A DNA stretch of 12,902 bases from Peptococcaceae bacterium. Its GTDB lineage: Bacteria > Bacillota > Peptococcia > DRI-13 > UBA5745. This document shows positions 1 to 6,716 of the stretch, piece by piece; the stretch's first letter is position 1, and each line of letters starts with the position of its first letter. The notes under the pieces are model-generated. The model was not told the DNA's origin and did no database searches. It saw only the letters and a list, made by a program, of their open reading frames with translations. Location: the NCBI GenBank assembly GCA_031264885.1, contig JAISDM010000301.1:1-12902 (forward strand). Reading direction: 5' to 3'. A program made the translations under genes and the position numbers.

Positions 1-31
1 CGTGGATTCCGGGTTGGGCCCGGAATCCACG
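1..31. repeat. Perfect 13-bp palindrome, dispersed repeat copy and possible terminator
   Basis: The arms CGTGGATTCCGGG (1-13) and CCCGGAATCCACG (19-31) are perfect reverse complements around the 5-nt loop TTGGG. The hairpin lies 10 bp beyond the stop codon of the minus-strand gene that ends at 42, so it may act as that gene's terminator. The T-run needed to show this would fall outside the window. The core ATTCCGGG-N5-CCCGGAAT recurs at 11779-11799, so it is also a member of a dispersed repeat family. Confidence 0.75.
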
Positions 32-41
32 CGGGAGATGT

Positions 42-1217
42 TTAGCCTGCGTATTTTTCCAACAGATGGGCTGCCAGGGTTTCGGTGGGGATTTTGAACT
101 CTACCCGGCCGCGGGCGTAGGGGGCGACGGCGTATGGGTCGTAGTAGATGACCAGGTCGCCTTCGCTGAAGTAGAAGTTATGGCCGTCGTAGCTGTCCAG
201 GTCGGCTGCGGTTATTTCGTTGACGGTTTCCCAGTCCGCTGAGCCCGCGGCGCGGATCTTGTTCATTTCGGCGGCGAGGATCTCTCTGAAATTGACGCCG
301 GGCTTGAATATATCCTCCAGATTCAGGCGTTCGGACGCGGCTTGGTCGATGACGTAGGCGTACAGCAGATCGGAGCCGTGGGCGCCGCCGCTGTAGGCGT
401 ACTCGTTCAGCAGAACGGAGAGGACGCCGTTATTGCCGTACTGGAAGGCGTATGCCATATCTTCGGCGGAGGAGTACCCTTCGCCGCCGGCGGCGATGGT
501 TTCGGAGATCTCTTTGTAGGTGTTGAGCACGTTCTGCTCGGTGGCGTAGAACATATCCGAGAATGTCTTGTTCAGCGACGTCTCGAAGGTCTTGTCCCCA
601 AAGCCGGCAAGCTGGGGTACGGTGTACCGGCTGGTGACTTCGTGTTCGTTGTCGGGCAGCCGGCCGCTGTAGTTATAGGTCAGCGAATGGATCAGGAGAC
701 CGGAATTCGATTTCACGGAGTAGGCGCTGAATATCTTCATGACGCCTATGGCGGACGTATCGCCGTTTCTCGTTTGGTATTCGGGTACGAACAGCGCGGC
801 GCGGTTGATATAATCGGTGACAAAAGACAGGGGAACGAGGAGGTTGCCGTTGATCAGACGGGCTTCCGCCTCACCGAAATCGGCGCCGTTGACGGCGACG
901 TTTCCGCTGACGGCTTCGACGCCGGCGGCGGCGGCGTTCAGGGTAAAGGCGATGTTGGTGTCGCTGTTGGCGAAGACCGCTGTTTTTGTTTCTGTGACAT
1001 AGCTTACATTATATCCCATCATTTCCGTCAGCGCCCGCAAGGGGACGTAGACGGCCGCATCCTCCACGAAGGCGGGTTCGAAGCATTCTAACAGGACGCC
1101 GTTGACGAATACGGGGATGGGATAGGGATCCTCGGCCGCGAAGGCGCCGGGCGCCGCCGCGAGAAACAGGATGAGAGCCAGCGTGGCGGCGAATAAGAAT
1201 TTCTTGTTTTGTCTCAT
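42..1217 (-). CDS. Secreted stalk-domain protein with DUF4163/DUF3298 (RsiV/PdaC-like) region
   Basis: A 391-residue exported protein. It starts with a clear signal peptide: the positively charged MRQNKK, a hydrophobic stretch at about 7-22 and a likely cleavage after AFA at 25-27. Residues about 33-140 resemble the copper amine oxidase N-terminal-like stalk domain, with two repeated motifs, VYVPLRALTEMMGY (56-69) and LLVPLSFVTDYI (126-137). Residues about 165-250 look like DUF4163. Residues about 265-385 look like DUF3298, with the family-typical GGAHG at 277-281 and a Y-rich segment with DPYAVAPYARG at 360-370. The same C-terminal pair is found in the anti-sigma factor RsiV and the deacetylase PdaC, but there is no polysaccharide deacetylase domain and no cytoplasmic anti-sigma segment here. 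I therefore infer an extracytoplasmic wall or ligand-binding role only. The start is supported by GGGAGG (complement of 1227-1232), 9 nt upstream. It is divergent from the FIST gene. Confidence 0.85.
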   Translation of the reverse strand: MRQNKKFLFAATLALILFLAAAPGAFAAEDPYPIPVFVNGVLLECFEPAFVEDAAVYVPLRALTEMMGYNVSYVTETKTAVFANSDTNIAFTLNAAAAGVEAVSGNVAVNGADFGEAEARLINGNLLVPLSFVTDYINRAALFVPEYQTRNGDTSAIGVMKIFSAYSVKSNSGLLIHSLTYNYSGRLPDNEHEVTSRYTVPQLAGFGDKTFETSLNKTFSDMFYATEQNVLNTYKEISETIAAGGEGYSSAEDMAYAFQYGNNGVLSVLLNEYAYSGGAHGSDLLYAYVIDQAASERLNLEDIFKPGVNFREILAAEMNKIRAAGSADWETVNEITAADLDSYDGHNFYFSEGDLVIYYDPYAVAPYARGRVEFKIPTETLAAHLLEKYAG

Positions 1218-1257
1218 ATGAACGAACCTCCCAATATTTTTTTAATTTTGCAACTAC

Positions 1258-1286
1258 AGTATAGCATCCGGCTTTTTTAAATGCAA
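1258..1286 (-). promoter_or_regulatory. Promoter of the DUF3298 gene
   Basis: Read on the minus strand, TTGCAT (complement of 1281-1286) is followed after exactly 17 nt by TATACT (complement of 1258-1263). This is a good sigma-A-type pair about 40 nt upstream of the start codon at 1217. It lies back to back with the plus-strand promoter at 1293-1321; the two -35 boxes are only 6 nt apart, so occupancy of one could affect the other. Confidence 0.65.
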
Positions 1287-1292
1287 ATATTC

Positions 1293-1321
1293 TTGTGCAT
1301 ATCTTTGTTCTTTGGTATGAT
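1293..1321 (+). promoter_or_regulatory. Promoter of the FIST gene
   Basis: TTGTGC (1293-1298), a 17-nt spacer and TATGAT (1316-1321) form a sigma-A-like promoter. Transcription would begin near 1328, downstream of the possible ATG at 1281. This argues that translation of the FIST gene starts at 1365 rather than 1281. Confidence 0.6.
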
Positions 1322-1364
1322 AAAGTCTATATTAACCTGTATAGGTTTAAGGAGGAGCGGCTTT

Positions 1365-2573
1365 ATGAAATCTTACGTCACTCTAACGGCGCAGATCGAC
1401 GATATTGAAGCGGCGGCGGCTGATTTATTGAAAGGGGTCGGTACGGATTTCTCCCTTGAAGCGTCCAGTGTGGGCATTCTGCTGTGCTATTCCGACATGG
1501 ATGTCCAGGGGCTGGCCGCGGCGGTGGGCGCCAAAGCTCCGTTCGATGTCATAGGCTGCACTGCCATCGCTACGATGGATAAGGCCGGGGATAAGGCCGG
1601 CGGCTTTCATGAAATGGCCGCGACGCTGACGGTGCTGACCGGCGGCGAAGGCGCTTTGTCCGCGGTTGTATCGGAGGAGATCGTTCCCGGCAATGTGGAC
1701 GCTCAGATGAAGGCGGCTTATGAGGCCGCGGCGTCTAAACTGTCCGCCGGTCCGGAGCTTCTGATCGTGATCCCCCCATACATCCTGGAAATCATGCTGG
1801 ACGCTTATACCAACGCCTTCAACGCCATCGCGCCGGGCGTCCCCATCGTGGGCGGGCTCCCGTCTTTTAACGCGGCGGGGGACGAGAATCTGACCATTTT
1901 TAACGGAAGCGTTTTTTCAAACCGCCTGGTGATGATCGCCGCGGGGGGCGGCATTCGGCCGGTGTTCTCCGTGCAAAACGTCATAGGCGGCGATGTGGAA
2001 CGCAAGCGCAAGGTGACGCGGGCCTCCAATAATGTGGTTTACCAGGTGGGGAACGAGTCGTTCACCGATTATCTGAGGAGCTTCGGGCTTCCGGTGGAGG
2101 AACTGGTCCACGGAAACAATACCATTACATTTGTGTCCAATCCGCTGCTGCTGGAAAGCAGCGAGAAGGAAGCCGAGTTTTCCTTTGCCCGGACGCTGCA
2201 TGAGATCAATCTTGAGGAAGGGTCGGGCACGGCGATCGGCTTGATTCCGGAGGGGGCGATGCTGTCCATCTGCGCTCTGGAACGGGATCAGATCGAGAAA
2301 GCGGCGGCGGAAGGCGTACGGATCTTGAAGGGCAAGATGGCTCAGGCCCAGGGGGAAGGATATGTTTATTCCACCGTGCTGGCGGTCTCCTGCATCGGGA
2401 GGCATTTGCTCATGCTGCCGAACAGCGACGCGGAGGTCAAAGGGCTGCTGGAGGAATTCCCGGGAGGGCCGGCGCTCAGCGGGTTTTACGGATACGGGGA
2501 GATTGGGCCCCAGGGCGCCGGGCGGACACAGAATTTTGCCCATAACGAGTCTTTGATACTTTGCGCTTTTTAG
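1365..2573 (+). CDS. Stand-alone FIST N/FIST C domain protein
   Basis: A 402-residue cytoplasmic protein with no signal peptide. The first half (about 30-220) fits a FIST N domain, with conserved-type GCTA at 64-67 and PIVGGLPSF at 160-168. The second half (about 225-385) fits FIST C, ending in the hallmark GFYGYGEIGP (373-382) and HNES (393-396). FIST domains are known as putative small-ligand (amino-acid-like) sensory modules, often fused to or next to signal transduction proteins. Here no kinase, cyclase or chemotaxis output domain is attached or adjacent, so the output is unknown. The start at 1365 is chosen because TAAGGAGG (1348-1355) lies 9 nt upstream. An in-frame ATG at 1281 would add 28 hydrophobic residues, but it has no ribosome binding site and lies upstream of the likely transcription start. 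It is divergent from the secreted DUF3298 gene. Confidence 0.88.
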   Translation: MKSYVTLTAQIDDIEAAAADLLKGVGTDFSLEASSVGILLCYSDMDVQGLAAAVGAKAPFDVIGCTAIATMDKAGDKAGGFHEMAATLTVLTGGEGALSAVVSEEIVPGNVDAQMKAAYEAAASKLSAGPELLIVIPPYILEIMLDAYTNAFNAIAPGVPIVGGLPSFNAAGDENLTIFNGSVFSNRLVMIAAGGGIRPVFSVQNVIGGDVERKRKVTRASNNVVYQVGNESFTDYLRSFGLPVEELVHGNNTITFVSNPLLLESSEKEAEFSFARTLHEINLEEGSGTAIGLIPEGAMLSICALERDQIEKAAAEGVRILKGKMAQAQGEGYVYSTVLAVSCIGRHLLMLPNSDAEVKGLLEEFPGGPALSGFYGYGEIGPQGAGRTQNFAHNESLILCAF

Positions 2574-2577
2574 CATG

Positions 2578-2606
2578 TTGATTTTAGAACAGAATGGTGT
2601 TAAAAT
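2578..2606 (+). promoter_or_regulatory. Probable promoter of the tig-clpP-clpX operon
   Basis: TTGATT (2578-2583), a 17-nt spacer and TAAAAT (2601-2606) make a sigma-A-like promoter that starts 5 nt after the FIST stop codon. It would give a leader of about 85 nt containing the hairpin at 2620-2647. No terminator is visible between the FIST gene and this promoter, so read-through is also possible. I see neither a CIRCE element nor a CtsR heptamer repeat here. Confidence 0.55.
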
Positions 2607-2619
2607 GAATCGCGTCAAG

Positions 2620-2647
2620 CGTACGGGTCACACGCGCGCCCCGTACG
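2620..2647 (+). promoter_or_regulatory. Hairpin in the tig leader
   Basis: CGTACGGG (2620-2627) and CCCGTACG (2640-2647) are perfect reverse complements around a 12-nt loop rich in CG dinucleotides. A further G-U pair can extend the stem. The hairpin lies between the predicted transcription start and the ribosome binding site, and has no T-run after it, so it is not an ordinary terminator. A DNA operator, an mRNA stability element or a chance palindrome are all possible. Confidence 0.45.
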
Positions 2648-2696
2648 TGTAATCCATAAATGTGATTCCTAAATATTATGAGGAGAGATTATACAA

Positions 2697-4013
2697 ATGA
2701 AATTTACGGCTGAAAAATTAGAAAATAACCGGGCGCAGCTGACGGTTGAAGTGCCGAACGAGCAATTTGAGGTTTCTTTGCAGAAGGCGTTTCGGGCCGC
2801 GGTCAAAAAATTAAACGTGCCCGGATTCCGAAAAGGGAAGGCTCCGAGGCATATTGTCGAGCGTTTGTACGGCAGGGAGGTTTTTCTGGAAGACGCTCTG
2901 AACGAAGCCGTTCCGGGGGCGTATATGGAGGCTTTGGAAGAAGCGGGCGATGAGTATGTGTCCGTCAGTTATCCCGAATATGAGATCGTCCAGGTCGAAA
3001 AGGGGCAGCCTTTGATATTCAAGGCGGTTTACGATCTGAAGCCGGAGGTTAAATTGGGCCGGTATACCGAATTGGAACTTACCCGGGAATCGGACGAGGT
3101 TACGAAGGAGCGGGTGGACGAGGAACTGCGGAAGATGCAGGAGCGTTTCTGCCGGCTTGAGGTGGCGGACGACGCGGCCAGGGAGCATGATATATTAATG
3201 ATCGATTTTGTGGGCAAGATAGACGGGGAGCTTTTTGACGGGGGCTCCGGCACGGGGTTTGCTTTGGAATTGGGAAGCGGCGCCTTCATTCCCGGATTTG
3301 AGGAACAGCTGGTCGGCGTCGAAGCGGGCGGCGAGCGGGAAGTGAACGTGAGCTTCCCCGAGGCATACGCCAAGGCCGATCTGGCCGGCAAACAGGCTGT
3401 GTTCGAGGTGAAAGTCACAGAGGTCAAACGGAAGGAGCTGTCGCCCCTCGACGACGACTTCGCCAAGGATGTATCCGAGTTTGACACCTTGCCGGAATTA
3501 GAGGCGGATGTGGAGAAATCCCTGAAAGAAGCGGCAAAGGAAAAGGCGGACGGGGATCTTCGGGGCCTGGCGGTCAAGACGGTGACCGGGAACGCGGAGA
3601 TCACTGTGCCGGATTCGATGATTCAAATGAGAATCGATCAACTGGTGGAGGATTTTTCCTGGCGTCTGGCGCGGCAGGGCCTGACCCTCGACACCTACAT
3701 CGAGAAAAGCGGCATCTCAATGGAAATCATCCGGGCTTCTTACAAGGACCGGGCCCGGGATGAGATCGCCTCCGATTTGGTGGTGGAAGCCGTCGCGAAG
3801 GCGGAGGATATCCAGGTGTCGGCCGAAGAAATAGATCAGAAAGTCCTGGAAATAGCGAAGAGCATGGGTAAAGAGGACGAGTTCGAAACATTTAAGGAAA
3901 AACAGATGACACAGAAGGATATCGAATCTCTGGAGCATGAAATCTTACTTGACAAGGCCATTGACCTGATTATAGAGCGGTCAAAAATCACACAAAAAGG
4001 AGAAGAAGCATGA
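2697..4013 (+). CDS. tig: Trigger factor, ribosome-associated chaperone and prolyl isomerase
   Basis: A 438-residue protein of the family's usual length. The N-terminal ribosome-binding domain (about 1-145) carries the signature GFRKGKAPR at 43-51, which docks trigger factor at the ribosomal exit tunnel. An FKBP-type peptidyl-prolyl isomerase domain follows at about 160-245, with FIPGFEEQLVG at 197-207. The helical C-terminal chaperone domain fills about 255-430. The protein holds nascent chains as they leave the ribosome and assists their folding. The start follows a GAGGAGA ribosome binding site (2680-2686) at about 10 nt. The stop codon overlaps the clpP start in an ATGA arrangement, so the two are probably translationally coupled. 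The tig-clpP-clpX order is widespread in bacteria and links folding with degradation. Confidence 0.97.
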   Translation: MKFTAEKLENNRAQLTVEVPNEQFEVSLQKAFRAAVKKLNVPGFRKGKAPRHIVERLYGREVFLEDALNEAVPGAYMEALEEAGDEYVSVSYPEYEIVQVEKGQPLIFKAVYDLKPEVKLGRYTELELTRESDEVTKERVDEELRKMQERFCRLEVADDAAREHDILMIDFVGKIDGELFDGGSGTGFALELGSGAFIPGFEEQLVGVEAGGEREVNVSFPEAYAKADLAGKQAVFEVKVTEVKRKELSPLDDDFAKDVSEFDTLPELEADVEKSLKEAAKEKADGDLRGLAVKTVTGNAEITVPDSMIQMRIDQLVEDFSWRLARQGLTLDTYIEKSGISMEIIRASYKDRARDEIASDLVVEAVAKAEDIQVSAEEIDQKVLEIAKSMGKEDEFETFKEKQMTQKDIESLEHEILLDKAIDLIIERSKITQKGEEA

Positions 4014-4657
4014 GTCCATTTACAACGATTGCGCCGGCGATGAGCGCTTATGTCCCCATTGTCGTGGAGCAATCCAACCGCGGTGAACGGTCCTACGATA
4101 TTTATTCCAGATTATTGAAGGACCGGATCATCTTTCTGGGAACCGAGATTGACGATTATGTGGCCAATTTGGTCGTGGCGCAGCTGCTGTTTCTGTACGC
4201 GGACGATCCGGAGAAGGATATTTCCCTGTACATCAACAGCCCGGGCGGCGTTATAACGGCGGGCATGGCGATTTATGACACGATTCAGTACATCCGTTCC
4301 GATGTGTCCACGATCTGCATCGGCAGCGCCGCGTCCATGGCCGCGTTTCTGCTGGCGGCCGGAACCAAGGGGAAGCGGTTCGCTCTGCCGAATTCGGAGG
4401 TCATGATCCATCAGCCCAGCGGAGGCACGCGGGGCCAGGCGACGGATATCGAGATACAGGCGAAACGGATCCTGCAGACCAAGGAGCGGATCAATGAGAT
4501 CCTCGCCGAGAAAACCGGTCAGCCTCTGGAGAAGATCCGGGCCGACGTGGAGCGGGATTACTTCATGGACGCGAATGAAGCCAAAGCATACGGCTTGATC
4601 GACGATATTTTGGTCCAAATCCCCAAAACAACAAAGGGAGATAAGGAGAAGGAGTGA
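4010..4657 (+). CDS. clpP: ATP-dependent Clp protease proteolytic subunit
   Basis: A 215-residue serine protease subunit that forms the tetradecameric degradation chamber of ClpXP. The catalytic triad is intact: Ser109 in GSAASMAAF, His134 in MIHQPSGG and Asp183 in ERDYF. The start at 4010 overlaps the tig stop and follows AAGGAG (3997-4002) at 7 nt. This gives about ten extra residues before the usual family beginning, which matches the second Met (residue 11, position 4040: MSAYVPIVVEQ). That second ATG has no good ribosome binding site, so translation probably starts at 4010 and the extension may be processed like other ClpP propeptides. It is followed after 3 nt by clpX, whose product unfolds substrates for it. 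Confidence 0.97.
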   Translation: MSPFTTIAPAMSAYVPIVVEQSNRGERSYDIYSRLLKDRIIFLGTEIDDYVANLVVAQLLFLYADDPEKDISLYINSPGGVITAGMAIYDTIQYIRSDVSTICIGSAASMAAFLLAAGTKGKRFALPNSEVMIHQPSGGTRGQATDIEIQAKRILQTKERINEILAEKTGQPLEKIRADVERDYFMDANEAKAYGLIDDILVQIPKTTKGDKEKE

Positions 4658-4660
4658 TTT

Positions 4661-5917
4661 ATGTACAAGTTTGGTGATGATAAGGGGCAGCTGAAATGTT
4701 CGTTTTGCGGCAAACTTCAGGATCACGTCAAAAAACTTGTGGCGGGTCCGGGGGTCTATATCTGTGATGAATGTATTGAGCTTTGCAATGAAATTATTGA
4801 AGATGAGCTGACGGAAGAACCCAGTATCGCCAGGGATTTGCCCAAGCCAAAGGAGATCAAGGCTTTTTTGGATCAGTACATCATCGGACAGGACGAAGCG
4901 AAGAAATCCCTGTCCGTGGCTGTCTACAACCACTACAAACGCGTGGGAATGAGCAGCAAAATCAAGGATATCGAACTCCAAAAAAGCAACATCATTATGC
5001 TTGGCCCTACCGGGAGCGGCAAGACCTTGCTGGCTCAGACCTTAGCCAAGATTATCAACGTGCCTTTTGCCATCGCGGACGCTACGTCTTTGACGGAGGC
5101 CGGATATGTGGGCGAAGATGTGGAGAACATTCTTTTGAAGCTGATTCAGGCCGCGGATTACGATGTGGACCGGGCTGAAAAAGGGATCATTTATATTGAT
5201 GAAATCGATAAAATCGCCCGCAAGTCGGAGAACCCGTCCATCACCAGGGATGTATCCGGGGAAGGGGTTCAGCAGGCGCTGTTAAAAATCCTGGAGGGGA
5301 CGGTGGCCAGCGTGCCGCCTCAGGGGGGCAGGAAGCATCCCCATCAGGAATTCTTGCAGCTGGACACCACCAATGTGCTGTTTATTTGCGGCGGCGCTTT
5401 CGAGGGCGTCGATAAAATCATTTCCAACCGTGTGGGGAAGAAAGTGATGGGGTTTGGCGCCGAGATCAAGAGCAAGCGCGAAACCGACGAATATGAGCTG
5501 CTGTCGAAGCTTTTGCCGGGGGATCTGATTAAATACGGCCTGATACCCGAGTTCGTGGGGCGGCTTCCGGTGATCGTGTCCTTAAAGGCGCTGGATCAGG
5601 AGGCGCTGATTCAGATTCTGACCGAGCCCAAGAACGCGCTGGTCAAGCAATATCAGAAGCTCCTGGAGCTGGACAACGTGACCCTGGAATTTGAACAGGA
5701 GGCGCTCACGGCCGTGGCCGAGGAGGCCGTCAAACGCAACACCGGAGCCCGCGGGCTGCGCGCCATTGTGGAGACCCTCATGAGGGACGTGATGTACGAG
5801 CTTCCCTCCCGGAACGATGTGCAAAAATGCATCGTGAACCGGGAGGCGGTTATGGGGGCGCGCGAACCTGAGCTGATAGGCGTGGGGGAACGCAAGAAGA
5901 AAGAGGAAACGGCCTGA
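4661..5917 (+). CDS. clpX: Clp protease ATP-binding unfoldase ClpX
   Basis: A 418-residue AAA+ unfoldase of normal length. The N-terminal zinc-binding domain has Cys13, Cys16, Cys35 and Cys38 in two CxxC pairs. Walker A GPTGSGKT is at 115-122, the pore loop GYVGED at 148-153, Walker B IIYIDEID at 176-183 and the sensor-2 motif GARGLR at 362-367. The ClpP-docking tripeptide, usually IGF or LGF, is MGF here (263-265), a conservative change. The protein recognises substrates, unfolds them with ATP and feeds them to ClpP. The strong site AAGGAG-AAGGAG (4643-4654) at the end of clpP lies 6 nt upstream of the start, and the genes are separated by 3 nt, so they are clearly one transcriptional unit. 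Confidence 0.98.
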   Translation: MYKFGDDKGQLKCSFCGKLQDHVKKLVAGPGVYICDECIELCNEIIEDELTEEPSIARDLPKPKEIKAFLDQYIIGQDEAKKSLSVAVYNHYKRVGMSSKIKDIELQKSNIIMLGPTGSGKTLLAQTLAKIINVPFAIADATSLTEAGYVGEDVENILLKLIQAADYDVDRAEKGIIYIDEIDKIARKSENPSITRDVSGEGVQQALLKILEGTVASVPPQGGRKHPHQEFLQLDTTNVLFICGGAFEGVDKIISNRVGKKVMGFGAEIKSKRETDEYELLSKLLPGDLIKYGLIPEFVGRLPVIVSLKALDQEALIQILTEPKNALVKQYQKLLELDNVTLEFEQEALTAVAEEAVKRNTGARGLRAIVETLMRDVMYELPSRNDVQKCIVNREAVMGAREPELIGVGERKKKEETA

Positions 5918-5944
5918 GGATTCGTTAAAAGGTGGAGTGAGGGC

Positions 5945-6613
5945 ATGGGGAGGATTATCATCGCGCCGTCTTTGCTGGCGGCGGATATGGGGAATCTGGA
6001 GCGCGACATCGGACTGCTGGAGGCGAACCGCGTTCAGGCGCTGCACGTGGACGCCATGGACGGGGATTTCGTTCCGAACATCGCGTTCGGGCCTGATCAG
6101 GTAAAAATGCTCAGGCCCTATACCGCGGTTCAGATGGACGTGCATATGATGATCTCCGATCCGGACCGCTTTGTGGACGCCTATGTCCAGGCGGGGGCGG
6201 ATCATGTGACCGTTCACGCCGAGGCATGCAGGCATTTGCACCGCAGTCTTCAGCGGATCAGGGATTTGGGCGTAACGGCGGGGGTCGCCCTCTGTCCGGC
6301 CACATCGTTGGAGACGATCCGGTATGTGCTGGATATGGCGGATTTGGTGCTGGTCATGACGGTGAACCCGGGCTATGGGGGCCAGAAGAACATCGCGTCC
6401 ATGAAGCGGAAAGTGCGCGATTTGAGGCGGATGAGGGAAGAAGGGGACCATTCCTTCCAGATACAGGTGGACGGCGGCATTCAGCAGGACAATTTGACGG
6501 ACTATATCGAAGCGGGCGCCGACAACCTGGTGATTGGATCGGCCGCGTTCCAAAAAGGAAAAACCGACGCGAATTTGAAGAAATTCAACGGAATGATTAT
6601 GAATGTGAATTAG
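5945..6613 (+). CDS. rpe: Ribulose-phosphate 3-epimerase family protein
   Basis: A 222-residue TIM-barrel epimerase that should interconvert ribulose 5-phosphate and xylulose 5-phosphate in the pentose phosphate pathway. Visible active-site and metal positions are Ser9 in IAPSLLAADM, His34 and Asp36 in HVDAMDGDFVPN, His67 in DVHMMI and Asp176 in VDGGI. The phosphate/active loop reads NPGYGGQKNI (141-150) instead of the usual NPGFGGQxFI, so activity on a related ketose phosphate such as allulose 6-phosphate cannot be excluded. The start follows AAAAGGTGGAG (5927-5937) at 7 nt and lies 27 nt after clpX, so it is probably co-transcribed with it. A terminator-like hairpin follows. This location, between clpX and lon, is unusual for rpe, which normally lies with rsgA, prkC or thiamine genes. 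Confidence 0.88.
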   Translation: MGRIIIAPSLLAADMGNLERDIGLLEANRVQALHVDAMDGDFVPNIAFGPDQVKMLRPYTAVQMDVHMMISDPDRFVDAYVQAGADHVTVHAEACRHLHRSLQRIRDLGVTAGVALCPATSLETIRYVLDMADLVLVMTVNPGYGGQKNIASMKRKVRDLRRMREEGDHSFQIQVDGGIQQDNLTDYIEAGADNLVIGSAAFQKGKTDANLKKFNGMIMNVN

Positions 6614-6631
6614 AATAATTAGAATAATAAT

Positions 6632-6662
6632 GAGAGCCGAACGCGCTGGTTCGACTCTTTTT
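6632..6662 (+). terminator. Probable intrinsic terminator after rpe
   Basis: GAGCCGAAC (6634-6642) pairs with GTTCGACTC (6649-6657) around a 6-nt loop. There is a single C-A mismatch, and the stem is extended by A6633-T6658 and G6632-T6659. The right arm runs into a TTTTT tract (6658-6662). It would end the tig-clpP-clpX-rpe transcript, although the internal mismatch may allow some read-through into lon. Confidence 0.7.
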
Positions 6663-6667
6663 CCTTA

Positions 6668-6684
6668 GATTTAGAACCTAAATC
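6668..6684. promoter_or_regulatory. Perfect palindrome upstream of lon, possible operator
   Basis: GATTTAG (6668-6674), the 3-nt centre AAC, and CTAAATC (6678-6684) form a perfect inverted repeat. It lies between the rpe terminator and the lon ribosome binding site, where a lon promoter would be expected. I could not identify convincing -35 and -10 boxes. It does not match the CIRCE or CtsR consensus. A binding site for an unknown regulator is plausible but unproven. Confidence 0.4.
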
Positions 6685-6716
6685 AGAACGAGATATCAGG
6701 GAGGACCGGAAAAGGA

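Noticed and set aside
342..1091. 249-residue open frame on the plus strand within the DUF3298 gene
   Set aside because: It is antisense to a protein with a signal peptide, known motifs and a proper ribosome binding site; it is Gly/Val-rich shadow sequence.
1281..1364. Upstream in-frame ATG for the FIST gene giving a hydrophobic N-terminus
   Set aside because: It lacks a ribosome binding site and lies upstream of the likely transcription start; the ATG at 1365 has TAAGGAGG at ideal spacing and begins at the usual domain start.
3979..3998. GGTCAAA resembling half of a CtsR operator before clpP
   Set aside because: The second heptamer does not match GGTCAAA and the site is inside the tig coding sequence.
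4112..4981. 289-residue open frame on the minus strand across clpP and clpX
   Set aside because: It is antisense to two fully conserved genes.
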